Source of the DNA: Alphaproteobacteria bacterium
GTDB lineage: Bacteria > Myxococcota_A > UBA796 > GCA-2862545
Assembly (NCBI GenBank): GCA_020632875.1
Contig: JACKET010000005.1
Span: forward strand, 62,001 to 126,000
Direction: 5' to 3'
DNA length: 64,000 nucleotides
In this document: one piece after another, positions 49,347-58,600 of the stretch
How the letters are laid out: each line of letters begins with the position of its first letter
How positions within the stretch are numbered: position 1 is the first letter of the stretch
Program-made: the position numbers and the translations under genes
Notes under the pieces: generated by a model
The model's input: the letters and a program-made list of their open reading frames with translations, nothing else
What the model was told of the DNA's origin: nothing
Database searches by the model: none

Positions 49347-51509
49347 CTACAGGTACTCGAACCCGCTGCCCCCGATGAACTCGCGGAGGATGGAGGTGGG
49401 CGGGACATGATCCGGGTAGATCGTCACGAAGTCGTCGAGCAGGGCGAGGAGTCGGAAGGCCGTGACGGTCGCCGGGTCGCCGGGCGGGACCTCGAGCAGG
49501 TAGCGCTCGGCGAAGACCTTGAGCACCGAGAGCTCGAAGACGAGGGACGAGTCGAACACCGCGTCGGCGTTCGACACGAACGGGAAGATGTGGCGGCGCT
49601 CGCCGCGGCGGACGCTCGGCCAGCGCGCGATGGTCGCGGCGGCGCCCTGACCGCGGCCGTGGCGGTCGCGGACGATGCGGCGCAGCAGGCGCACGTCGGA
49701 GGCGTGCACCCGGCTCGCGTCGTCGAGGGGGAGCTGGGCGAGGGGACAGACGAACACCCGGAACACCGACGCGCGCGGCACGCTCGGCAGCAGCGCCGGG
49801 TTCAGGCCGTGGATGCCCTCGACCATCAGGATCTGGCGCGGCCCGAGGCTCACGCTGGGGCCGTGGTGCTCGAGGCTGCGGCCCGACGGGAAGTCGAACC
49901 GCGCGGTGCGCACGGTCTCGCCCGCGAGGATGCGCCGCAGGTGGTCGTCCAGCAGGTCGCGGCGGAGCGCGTCGAACGCCTCGAAGTCGTAGTCGCCGCT
50001 CGCGTCACGCGGGGTCTGCTCGCGGTCGCGGAAGTAGTCGTCGAGCGACAGCCCGATGGGGCGGATGCCGTTGACCTGGAGCTGGACCCGGAGGCGCTTG
50101 ATGAACGTCGTCTTGCCCGACGAGCTCGGCCCGGCGATGCACACCACGCGCACCTCGTCGGCGCGGGCGGCGATGGCGTCGGCGATGTTCGCGATGCGCT
50201 TCTCCTGCGCGCCCTCCGCGACGTGGATGATCTCGCCGACGCTCCCGTCGATGCAGCGCTGGTTGAACTGCCCGATGCTCGCGAGCTCGACGGCACCGAG
50301 CCAGGTGTCCTCGGTCTGGTTGCGCAGCGCGGCGTTCAGCGAGACGGCGCGCGCGTCGCGGGCGCGGCGGCGTGCCGCCTGCTTCGGGTCGTCCTCGGCG
50401 GGGGTGCCCTCGCCGGTCGACGCGCTGCCGTACATCAGCACGAGGTCGGTGGTGTCCTCGACCAGGCCGAACTCGCCCATGGCGCCGGTCGCGGGGAGGA
50501 GCGGGCTCGTCGCGAGCGTGAACACGTCGCCGTAGGACTGCAGCCGGACGGTGGGCTGGCGTCGGGTGCGGAGGAGATCGACCATCCGGCGGCGCCCGGT
50601 GATCTCGAAGTGGTCCGACGCCTCGTCGCGCGTCCACCACTCCTCCTGGAGCGCCTGATCGCGCTTCACGAGCGCGACCATCTCGTCCTGGACGGTGGCT
50701 GCGAGCCCGCCGAGCGCCCCGCCCCAGCCTGCGACCCGCACGCAGCGGCCCATCCCGAGCGAGTGGTCGAGCGACAGGTCGACGCCGGGCGCCACGCGCG
50801 CCGCCGCCTCGAGCAGCAGCAACGCGAGGGACTGCCGGTAGATCCTCCGACCCTCCCAGTGCTCGGTGGTCAGCGGCTCCACCGCGCAGTCCGAGGTGAG
50901 GGGCTCCGACAGCGAGACCGCCCGCCCGTCCAGCAGCGCCGCCACGACGACCTCTCCATCCGCCCGGTCCGGGAGCACGGAGCCGACGGGCTCGCCGGTC
51001 CGCACGGCCCGGACGTCCCCCGAGACACGCACCCGGACGAACCGGCGCCGCGGCAGGGAGCGCTCGTGCAGGAGCGACCCGATGTCGTCGGTGAGCGCGC
51101 GCAGGCGCCGCCCCAGGCCCCGCACGAAGAGCTGCGTCAGGCGGAAGGCCACTGCGGGCTCGTGGGCGACGAGGCGCTGGAACGCCGCCTGGCTCAGCCG
51201 CACCGCCGTGACCGGGCCGTCCGCCACGATGGTCGCGGCGCGTGGCTGCTGCGGCTCGACCAGGGCGAGCTCGCCGAGCAGCTCGCCCGGGACGGCATGC
51301 CCGAGGTCGAGCGCGCCCCGCCGCATCCGCACCATCCCGTCGAGCACCACGTACAGGTCGCGGTCGGCGTCGCCCTCTCGGATGAGCACGGTGCCCGACG
51401 CCAGGTCGAGAACGTCGAGGAACCCGGCCAGCACGGCGCGATCGTGTGCATCGAGCGTGCCGAGCGCCGGGTGCGCCGCGAGCTTCTCGAGGACCGCCGT
51501 GGGGACCAT
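49347..51509 (-). CDS. cNMP-binding domain fused to TGS-like and uridine-kinase (PRK) domains
   Basis: 720 residues. Residues 10-120: Crp-like cyclic-nucleotide domain (GFLDVLDLASGTVLIREGDADRDLYVVLDGMVRMRRG, PGELLGELALVEPQQPRAATIVA). About 155-240: a TGS-like segment (RFVRVRVSGDVRAVRTGEPVGSVL, VVAALLDGRAVSLSEPLTSDCAVEPL) followed by a ThrRS-SAD-like helix region (GRRIYRQSLALLLLEAAARVAPGVDLSLDHSLG). About 455-690: P-loop kinase VRVVCIAGPSSSGKTTFIKRL, IGLSLDDYFRDR and DFPSGRSLEHHGPSVSLG. TGS-uridine-kinase proteins are known in other bacteria; the added cNMP domain implies cyclic-nucleotide control. GGAGG lies 4 bases before the ATG. Confidence 0.88.
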   Translation of the reverse strand: MVPTAVLEKLAAHPALGTLDAHDRAVLAGFLDVLDLASGTVLIREGDADRDLYVVLDGMVRMRRGALDLGHAVPGELLGELALVEPQQPRAATIVADGPVTAVRLSQAAFQRLVAHEPAVAFRLTQLFVRGLGRRLRALTDDIGSLLHERSLPRRRFVRVRVSGDVRAVRTGEPVGSVLPDRADGEVVVAALLDGRAVSLSEPLTSDCAVEPLTTEHWEGRRIYRQSLALLLLEAAARVAPGVDLSLDHSLGMGRCVRVAGWGGALGGLAATVQDEMVALVKRDQALQEEWWTRDEASDHFEITGRRRMVDLLRTRRQPTVRLQSYGDVFTLATSPLLPATGAMGEFGLVEDTTDLVLMYGSASTGEGTPAEDDPKQAARRRARDARAVSLNAALRNQTEDTWLGAVELASIGQFNQRCIDGSVGEIIHVAEGAQEKRIANIADAIAARADEVRVVCIAGPSSSGKTTFIKRLRVQLQVNGIRPIGLSLDDYFRDREQTPRDASGDYDFEAFDALRRDLLDDHLRRILAGETVRTARFDFPSGRSLEHHGPSVSLGPRQILMVEGIHGLNPALLPSVPRASVFRVFVCPLAQLPLDDASRVHASDVRLLRRIVRDRHGRGQGAAATIARWPSVRRGERRHIFPFVSNADAVFDSSLVFELSVLKVFAERYLLEVPPGDPATVTAFRLLALLDDFVTIYPDHVPPTSILREFIGGSGFEYL

Positions 51510-51546
51510 GCCGCCTCCTGGCCGCCACACTACCCGCTTTTCCGGT

Positions 51547-52572
51547 TCAGTCCGCGACGGAGATCGTCCAGCGCCCGCTGCTCTCCTCGGACGCGAACCG
51601 CGCCGGGAGGAACCGCTCGATCACGGCCATGTTCGTGAGCGTGTGGAGCGTCGGCTTCACGGTGGTGAATCGGCCGGAGCCGGCGAGGGCCATCGGGATC
51701 AGGAGCTGATCCGCGAGGTGCTCGCCGACCGGGGCCCCCGCTTCGAGCCAGCGCTTCGCCTCGCGGACGGTGCGCTCGGCGACCTGCTCGGCGGTCACGC
51801 CCTTCTGCCCGAAGCCCGTGAACACCTCGGTGACCTTCCCGGCGTTCGCCTCGATCCACACGACGTTCCCGGGGCCCGGCCCGCCTACGGACTCGATGCG
51901 GGTCTGCGCCTCGTCGAGCTTCAGCTTGCGCTGGACGACCTTCAGCTCGCGCCGGGCGATGTTCGGCGGGAGGTTGCTGACCACGCCCACGGCCGTCAGC
52001 TCGACGGGGTCGCGTCGCTCGGTCAGATCGAAGCCCTTGCGCAGCGCGGCCGGCGTGATGGTGGCCGTCATCTGGCCGCCGCCCGCCGGGTAGAAGCCCC
52101 AGCGGTCGAGCGACAGCTCCACGCGGGGCCCGAAGCGCGCGAGCTGCGGGAGGAACGCCTTCGCGAGGAAGCCGTGCGGGGGCGACTTCATGTTGTGCGT
52201 GCCGCCCTCGAGCACCACGGTGGAGGGCGCATCCGCCAGCACCAGCGCGGGCAGCACGGTCTGGAGCACCAGGTTCGCGCTGCCCGCCGAGCCGACGGCG
52301 AACCGGTACGTTCCCGGCCGGATGCGGGGCCCCGGCCGGAAGGTGAGCGCACGGCTGCCGAGCTCGGCGCCCTCGACCTCGGCGTCGGAGATCTCCGCGG
52401 CCGCGCGAACGCCGGTGAGGTGCTGGCGCAGCAGGCCCGGCTTCTTGCGCCCGGCCCGGATGTTCTCGATGCGGATGGGGCGGCCGGTGATGACGGAGAG
52501 CGCGAGGCTCGTCCGCACCACCTGACCGCCGCCTTCGCCGAACGCGCCGTCGATCACGAGGAGCCCGGCCAT
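51547..52572 (-). CDS. rtcA: RNA 3'-terminal phosphate cyclase
   Basis: 341 residues. IDGAFGEGGGQVVRTSLALSVITG is the RtcA nucleotide-binding beginning. RAGRKKPGLLRQHLTGVRAA, GGTHNMKSPPHGFLAKAFLP and RWGFYPAGGG follow. GEHLADQLLIPMAL carries the catalytic histidine that is adenylylated. The enzyme converts RNA 3'-phosphate ends to 2',3'-cyclic phosphates, preparing them for RtcB-type ligation. It follows rtcB by two bases on the same strand, a standard rtcBA operon. Together with the sigma-54 promoter and divergent rtcR it is the RNA-repair locus. Confidence 0.96.
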   Translation of the reverse strand: MAGLLVIDGAFGEGGGQVVRTSLALSVITGRPIRIENIRAGRKKPGLLRQHLTGVRAAAEISDAEVEGAELGSRALTFRPGPRIRPGTYRFAVGSAGSANLVLQTVLPALVLADAPSTVVLEGGTHNMKSPPHGFLAKAFLPQLARFGPRVELSLDRWGFYPAGGGQMTATITPAALRKGFDLTERRDPVELTAVGVVSNLPPNIARRELKVVQRKLKLDEAQTRIESVGGPGPGNVVWIEANAGKVTEVFTGFGQKGVTAEQVAERTVREAKRWLEAGAPVGEHLADQLLIPMALAGSGRFTTVKPTLHTLTNMAVIERFLPARFASEESSGRWTISVAD

Positions 52573-52574
52573 CG

Positions 52575-53801
52575 TCAGCCCTTCACACAGACGACCTGGC
52601 GCAGCGTGTGGACGACCTCGACGAGGTCGGCCTGCGCGGCCATGACGGCTTCGATCGGCTTGTACGCCGCGGGCGTCTCGTCGATGACGTCGGCGTCCTT
52701 GCGGCACTCGATGCCCTCGGTCATGCGGCGGTGGTCTTCGACCGTGAACTTCTTGCGCGCCGCCGTACGCGACATCGCGCGACCCGCGCCGTGGCTGCAG
52801 CTGCAGAACGACTCGGGGTTGCCCTTGCCGCGCACGATGTACGACCGCGTGCCCATCGAGCCCGGGATGATGCCCATCTCGCCGAGACCCGCGCGGACCG
52901 CGCCCTTGCGCGTCACGAGGACCTCGTCGCCGTAGTGCATCTCGCGGGACACGTAGTTGTGGTGGCAGTTCACGGCCTGGACCTCGGCGTCGAACTCGCC
53001 CAGCACGTGCTTCATGGCGGCGACGGTGCGCGCCATCATGAGGTGCCGGTTGCAGCGTGCGAAGTCCTGCGCCCACTCGACCGCCTCGACGTAGTCGTCG
53101 AAGTGCTGCGTGCCCTCTTCGAGGTACGCGAGGTCCTTGTCGGGCAGGTTCCGCAGGTGCACGCCCATGTCCTCACGAGCGAGCTCGATGAAGTAGGAGC
53201 CGATGCGGTTGCCCACGCCACGCGAGCCCGAGTGCAGCATGATCCACACGCGGTCCGCCTCGTCGAGACAGATCTCGATGAAGTGGTTGCCCGTGCCGAG
53301 CGTGCCGAGGTGGACGACGTGGTTCGAGCTCTTGATGTGCGGGTGCTTCTCGCAGATCGTCTCGAAGCGGGCCTCGAGGAGCTGCTTCCACACGTTGCCG
53401 TGCACCGTGGGGACGCCGGAGCGCGCCCAGGAGCCCTTGTCGCCCGCGCGGACGTTCTTCGAGCGGCCGTGGGGGACGTCGCGCTCGATCTGGGAGCGGA
53501 CCTTGCGGAGGGAGTCCGGCAGATCGCTCGCCGTGAGGCTCGTCTGCGCCGCCATCATGCCGCAGCCGATGTCGACACCGACCGCAGCGGGGATGATCGC
53601 GCCCTTCGTGGGGATGACGGAGCCGACGGTGGCGCCCATGCCCAGGTGGACGTCGGGCATCGCCGCGACCCAGCGATGGATGAAGGGCATGGACGCGATG
53701 TTCCGGAGCTGGTCCTTCGCCGCGGTCTCGACCTGGACGCCGCGCGTCCACATCTTGATGGGATGCGCGCCTTCGTCGTGGAGGGTCTCGTAGGTCGTCA
53801 T
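52575..53801 (-). CDS. rtcB: tRNA/RNA ligase RtcB
   Basis: 408 residues. MPDVHLGMGATVGSVIPTKGAIIPAAVGVDIGCGMMAAQT (zinc/manganese-binding region with conserved D and C), LMLHSGSRGVGNRIG-type motif (VWIMLHSGSRGVGN), QAVNCHHNYV, and FCSCSHGAGRAMSR with the guanylylated histidine. RtcB joins 2',3'-cyclic phosphate or 3'-phosphate ends to 5'-hydroxyl ends using GTP and manganese. The start ATG has AGAAG 5 bases upstream. The sigma-54 promoter lies 63-79 bases before the start. First gene of rtcBA. Confidence 0.96.
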   Translation of the reverse strand: MTTYETLHDEGAHPIKMWTRGVQVETAAKDQLRNIASMPFIHRWVAAMPDVHLGMGATVGSVIPTKGAIIPAAVGVDIGCGMMAAQTSLTASDLPDSLRKVRSQIERDVPHGRSKNVRAGDKGSWARSGVPTVHGNVWKQLLEARFETICEKHPHIKSSNHVVHLGTLGTGNHFIEICLDEADRVWIMLHSGSRGVGNRIGSYFIELAREDMGVHLRNLPDKDLAYLEEGTQHFDDYVEAVEWAQDFARCNRHLMMARTVAAMKHVLGEFDAEVQAVNCHHNYVSREMHYGDEVLVTRKGAVRAGLGEMGIIPGSMGTRSYIVRGKGNPESFCSCSHGAGRAMSRTAARKKFTVEDHRRMTEGIECRKDADVIDETPAAYKPIEAVMAAQADLVEVVHTLRQVVCVKG

Positions 53802-53829
53802 GGTGCTTCTCTGGTCTCGGGTGGCCGCT

Positions 53830-53846
53830 GTGGGGTCTGACCCCAC
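53830..53846. promoter_or_regulatory. Perfect hairpin in the rtcB leader
   Basis: GTGGGGT-CTG-ACCCCAC, a perfect 7-bp stem with 3-base loop, between the sigma-54 promoter and the rtcB ribosome-binding site. It lies within the predicted 5' leader of about 50 bases and could influence translation or stability. Confidence 0.45.
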
Positions 53847-53862
53847 TGAGGCCACCGGGTCC

Positions 53863-53919
53863 TTCGCACATGCTGTGCCAGGGGTGCGAATATCCCGTGT
53901 GGGACGGAGGATTCGCGGA
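53863..53919. promoter_or_regulatory. Cluster of inverted repeats at the rtcBA control region
   Basis: TTCGCAC (53863-53869) opposes GTGCGAA (53884-53890). GCGAAT (53886-53891) opposes ATTCGC (53911-53916), enclosing TCCC-GTGT-GGGA (53893-53904). With only about 90 bases up to rtcR, these are the likeliest RtcR-binding sites. The first overlaps the sigma-54 -12 box. Confidence 0.45.
53864..53880 (-). promoter_or_regulatory. Sigma-54 promoter of rtcBA
   Basis: On the minus strand TGGCAC-AGCAT-GTGCG: GG and GC dinucleotides separated by 10 bases, matching the TGGCAC-N5-TTGCW consensus except for the first T. Transcription should begin near 53853. The divergent gene encodes the cognate sigma-54 activator. 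Confidence 0.8.
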
Positions 53920-53959
53920 TCGCGGGCGGCGCGGGGCTCGCCTGGATCCCCGATTCCTG

Positions 53960-53965
53960 TATAGA
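53960..53965 (+). promoter_or_regulatory. Candidate -10 (TATAGA) of rtcR, leaderless
   Basis: TATAGA ends 7 bases before the ATG at 53973, with no ribosome-binding site. It resembles the other leaderless starts in this window. Confidence 0.4.
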
Positions 53966-53972
53966 GTTCGAT

Positions 53973-55574
53973 ATGACTTTATCCAAGAAGCGCGTCGTCC
54001 TCGGTTTCTACGGCTCGGTGCTCGATGCGGGGGGCGGGCCGAAGCGCTGGGAGCGCTGGCGCCCCACGGTGTCGCTGTTCCAGCAGCCCGACCTGCACGT
54101 CGATCGGCTCGATCTGCTCGTGTCGCCCGACCTCGAGAGCGCCGCCGCGCAGACGATCGACGACATCCGCAGGCTGTCGCCCGAGACCGAGGTGGTCCCG
54201 ATTCCCTTCGAGGTCCGCGACCCCTGGGACTTCGAAGAGGTCTACGGGCTGCTGCACGACCACGCCCGTGCGCGCGGCGACGACCCCGACGACACCGACC
54301 TGCTCGTGCACATCACGACGGGCTCGCACGTCATGCAGATCTGCCTGTTCCTGTTGACCGAAGCGCACTTCCTGCCCGGCCGGCTGCTACAGACCGCGCC
54401 TCCGCGGAAGGGCGAAGAGGTCGGCCACTGGACGATCATCGACCTCGAGCTCGACCGCTACGCGGGGCTGGCCTCCCGCTTCGAGGCCGTGCAGCGCGAG
54501 TCGACGAGCTTCCTGAAGGCCGGCATCGACACCCGGAACGCCGCCTTCAACGCGCTGGTCGACCGCATCGAGCGGGTCGCGCTGCGCTCCTCGGCGCCCA
54601 TCCTGCTCACCGGGCCCACGGGCGCCGGGAAGACCCGACTGGCACGGCGGATCTACGAGCTGCGCCGCCAGCGCGTCGCGCTGCGCGGGCCGATGGTCGA
54701 GGTGAACTGCGCGACCCTGCGCGGCGACCAGGCCATGGCGGCGCTGTTCGGGCACGTCCGCGGTGCGTTCACCGGGGCCGTGTCCGACCGGCGCGGGCTG
54801 CTCGCCGCCGCCGACGGGGGGCTCCTGTTCCTCGACGAGATCGCCGAGCTCGGGCTCGACGAGCAGGCCATGCTGCTGCGCGCGATCGAAGAGCACCGGT
54901 TCCTCCCCGTGGGCAGCGACCGCGAGATCGAGTCGACCTTCCAGCTCATCGCCGGCACGCACGCCGATCTCGGCGAGCGCGTGCGCACCGGGCGTTTCCG
55001 CGAAGACCTGCTCGCGCGCATCGACCTGTGGCACTTCCACATGCCCGGCCTCGCCGAGCGCCGCGAGGACATCGAGCCGAACCTCGCCTACGAGCTCGAC
55101 GCCTTCGCGCGCGACGAGGGGCGGCGGGTCACGTTCACCCGCGAGGCGCGGGAGCGGTTCCTGGACTTCGCCCTCCACCCGAGCAGCGCGTGGCGCGGGA
55201 ACTTCCGCGAGCTGCACGCCGCGGTCCAGCGCATGGCCACGCTCGCGGAGGGGGGCCGGGTGCGCGTCGGGGACGTCGAGCACGAGATCGGGCGCCTCGA
55301 GGGCGGGTGGACGGGGCGGGCGAAGGCCGATCCGGTGGCCGAGGTGCTCGGTCCGGCGGCGGACGACCTGGATCGCTTCGATCGGGTCCAGCTCGCCGAC
55401 GTGATCGCCGTGTGTCGGAGCGCCCGGTCCTTGAGCGATGCCGGCCGGCTCCTCTTCGCGGAGTCGCGAAAGCGGCGTGCATCCGTCAATGACGCCGACC
55501 GGTTGCGCAAGTACCTCGCGCGTTTCTCCCTCACCTTCGCGGATTGCGCGGGCCCGGTCCCCCCGCCTCCGTGA
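53973..55574 (+). CDS. rtcR: Sigma-54-dependent activator of the RNA-repair operon
   Basis: 533 residues. N-terminal CARF-like Rossmann domain (1-180) with VVLGFYGSVLDAGGGPKRWERW, DLLVHITTGSHVMQICLFLLTEAHFLPGRLLQ. Central AAA+ (about 190-420): LLTGPTGAGKTRLARRIY (Walker A), GHVRGAFTGAVSDR (GAFTGA sigma-54 loop), GGLLFLDEIAELG (Walker B). C-terminal helix-turn-helix region to 533, with a long linker. RtcR responds to RNA damage by-products and switches on rtcBA. All elements needed for sigma-54 activation are intact. Divergent from rtcBA. Confidence 0.95.
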   Translation: MTLSKKRVVLGFYGSVLDAGGGPKRWERWRPTVSLFQQPDLHVDRLDLLVSPDLESAAAQTIDDIRRLSPETEVVPIPFEVRDPWDFEEVYGLLHDHARARGDDPDDTDLLVHITTGSHVMQICLFLLTEAHFLPGRLLQTAPPRKGEEVGHWTIIDLELDRYAGLASRFEAVQRESTSFLKAGIDTRNAAFNALVDRIERVALRSSAPILLTGPTGAGKTRLARRIYELRRQRVALRGPMVEVNCATLRGDQAMAALFGHVRGAFTGAVSDRRGLLAAADGGLLFLDEIAELGLDEQAMLLRAIEEHRFLPVGSDREIESTFQLIAGTHADLGERVRTGRFREDLLARIDLWHFHMPGLAERREDIEPNLAYELDAFARDEGRRVTFTREARERFLDFALHPSSAWRGNFRELHAAVQRMATLAEGGRVRVGDVEHEIGRLEGGWTGRAKADPVAEVLGPAADDLDRFDRVQLADVIAVCRSARSLSDAGRLLFAESRKRRASVNDADRLRKYLARFSLTFADCAGPVPPPP

Positions 55575-55614
55575 CTCCCTGAAGTTCCCCCTTGGACCCG
55601 GTCGCCGGGTCCGA

Positions 55615-55620
55615 TACCCT
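55615..55620 (+). promoter_or_regulatory. Candidate -10 (TACCCT) of a leaderless transcript
   Basis: TACCCTGCG-N3-ATG, identical in layout and sequence to 16865-16879. No ribosome-binding site before the ATG at 55627. Confidence 0.45.
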
Positions 55621-55626
55621 GCGCCC

Positions 55627-58600
55627 ATGTTGCTATGGGTCCTCACGGGGTTGGGACTTGCTGCCGAAGGTCCGTGCTCGCCGGACATCGTCGAGTTCCG
55701 CCACGAGGTCGAGCTCCGCAGCAGCAACGACGGAACCATCGCTGAATCCTACCGTTTCACGGTGCCCGCGAAGTCCTGCAAGGCCGTCCAGCTGCCCCGG
55801 CTGCTCGACGGATTCAAGCTCCTCGACCAGGAGATCGTGGTCGAGAACGGCGTGCTCCCCCGCGACAAGGACTGGAAGCGCGGGCAGGTCCTGATCGTCA
55901 CGGGCACCCGCGAGCTGCAGGGCGGTCCGTTCTCCGAAGAGGTCCCGCTCCCGCCGTTCCCGGTGCTCCGCACGGTGGTCGAGGTCACCGCGCCGTCGTA
56001 CACGCGCCTCACCGTGTGGGCCGACCCCACGGCGCAGGTCGAGGTCCGGCGCGATCGCGTGCGGCGCTACCGCGCGACGTTCGCCGGCGGCGGGCGCGTC
56101 GTGTGGTCGACCGAGAAGGACTGGTGGGACGTCGGCACCCGCCTCGAGTCCGCCGTCTCCCGCAAGCTCGCGACGAAGGCCCAGCTCGGCGATCTGGCCG
56201 AGGGCATCGAGTACCTCACGCCCGCCGACGCGATGCGGAAGCTCGCCGCCTCCGTGAAGCTCGACGCCGTCGGCCCCGCCATCCTCGAAGCCGCATCGGC
56301 GCCCGAGGTGCTCGAGCGCGGGCACGGCAGCGCCGCCGAGCGCGGTCTGGTCCTCCTGAGCCTGCTCCGCGCGGCCGGCTACGAAGCCGACATCGCGCTC
56401 GTCCGCCCGTTCGGCACGCAAGAGGTGTCGCTCGCGGTCCCCGGTGTGGGCCTGTTCAACAGCGTCGCCATCCGCCTCCTCGACGAGAAGGGCCGCGAGG
56501 TCTGGCTCGATCCGCGGTCCCCCTACAACCAGGTCGAAGAGATGCCGCTCGGCATGCGCGGCTCCGTCGCGCTGGTCCCGGGCGACTACCCGCGGCGGGT
56601 CCACGATCGCCTCGCCCCCGACGGGCGCGTCACGATCAAGGCCAAGGCGACGGTGAAGGAGGACGGCTCCCTCGAGGTCCTCGCCGACGTGGTGGGCGAG
56701 GGTGGGGGGCCCCAGGCGATCCGCGACGTGCTCGCGCCGCTGTCGAAAGACTTCCGCAAGCAGTGGCTCTCCGACCTGCTGGGCCTCGCGCGGCCCAACA
56801 TCGACAAGCTCCGCTTCCAGGTCTTCGGCGTCGAGGACCCCGCCCAGCCGCTCGGGATGAGCCTCGAGTTCCTCGAGACGAAGGCCCTCGAGCCCATCGG
56901 CGAGAACGGGCTGCGCGGCACGGTGCCCGCCATCCTCGCGCCGCACCTCGCCCGCGTGCTGCCGCCGAACATCGAGGTCATCGAGACGATCGAGCTCAAG
57001 GGCACGGGCGAGCTGCGCCCCTTCGGCGTCCAGCCCGTCGAGGTCGTGAAAGACCGCGATGCCGTCCTGCACCGCCAGGCCGTCGTGAAGGGCAACACGG
57101 CGACGCTGACGACCTCGATCCTGCGTCCGTGGCGCGTGCTCGACCGCGAGGAGAACACCGACCAGTACCTGTTCCGCGCCGCCGAGGCCGGTCCCCAGCT
57201 CCTGATGTTCGACACGCTCGACCGGTCGATCACCCACAAGCTCCGCGCGGCGGCCAACAACACCGAGACGCGCGTGCTCGAGGCCCTGCTCTGGTACGAG
57301 GCCGGCGACGAGGACGAAGCCGAGCGCACGCTGCGGGGCACGCTGCGTACGGCGCGCGTGCGCAGCCTGCTCGAGATCCTCTCGCTCTACACGCCGCGCG
57401 GCGAGTTTCGTCCGTTCGACGTGGTGTGGGACAACGCGGCCGACGACCACGACCGGCTCGCCATCGTGCAGGCGCTCGAGAAGAAGCGCGAGCGGCGCGA
57501 GGCGTGGCGGCGGGCGAGCATGCTCGTGAACAGCGAGCTCGATGCGGTGCGCATCGAGGCCGTCGTCACCGTGGCGCGCATCCAGGGCGAGCGCCCCGCG
57601 GCCAGCGTCGACGAAGAGGCGCACAAGGCGTGGCGCGAGCCGGCCCTCCTCGTGAAGCGCGCGACGAAGTGGGCCGAAGAGGCGTATGGCGAGCGCGGGC
57701 ACCCCGCCGTCGACATCCCGGCCGCCGAGCAGCTCATCCTCGACGGCAGGTGCGCGGCGGCGGGCCCGCTCATCGAACGGGCGTCCGAGGTCACCGACGT
57801 GCCGCACCTGCGCGCCATCCGCGCCGAGTGGCAGGCGTGCCTCGGCAACGAGAGCGTCGAGAGCGAGCTCGAGTCCATCATCGTCGACTCCGATTACGAC
57901 CCGGTCGTGATCACCTCGGTGGTGCGGGCCTTCTGGAAGCTCGGCCGCATCCCCGAGGCGCGCCGCTGGTCGTTCCTGGGCGCGCTCATCGCGAAGAAGG
58001 ATGCCGAGCTGTGGATGACGGCGTCCGACGCGGCCCTCGAGGCCGGCGACCTGCCCAGCGCGGTGTACTGCGCGCGGCAGGCCTCGGATCTCGAGCCCAC
58101 GTCGGTGCGGTTCACCGTGCCCCTGCAGATCCTCGCGACGCTGGCGGGCGATGCCGAGGTCGCGAAGCTCGCCACGAAGCGCACGGGCTACGCGGTCAGC
58201 ATCCAGGAGCTCCCGGTCACGATGGACAACGCCGAGGAGTTCATCACCGAAGAGCAGCGGCTCGGCTTCCTGCGGCTGCGGGATGCCGACGTGCTCGAAG
58301 ACCCCGCGCTGCTCGAAGAGCGCGCCCGCCGCCAGCTCGCCCTGAAGGACGAGGTCGGCACGATCCGCGACGCGGCGTGGCTCGCGCGCAAGCACCACCT
58401 GAACTCGGCCGACGGCACGACGTACCTCGCGATGGCCGAGGAGATCTGGTCGACCATGACCGAAGACGTGCTGTCGCGCAGCGTGAAGGACGACTCGGTC
58501 CGCAAGCTCCGCATGGAGTACGCGCTGCTCACGGGCTCGGTCGACCCGTCGAGCGACGCGCGGCTGCTGCAGGACGACCCGGCCGCCGAGATCATCCGGA

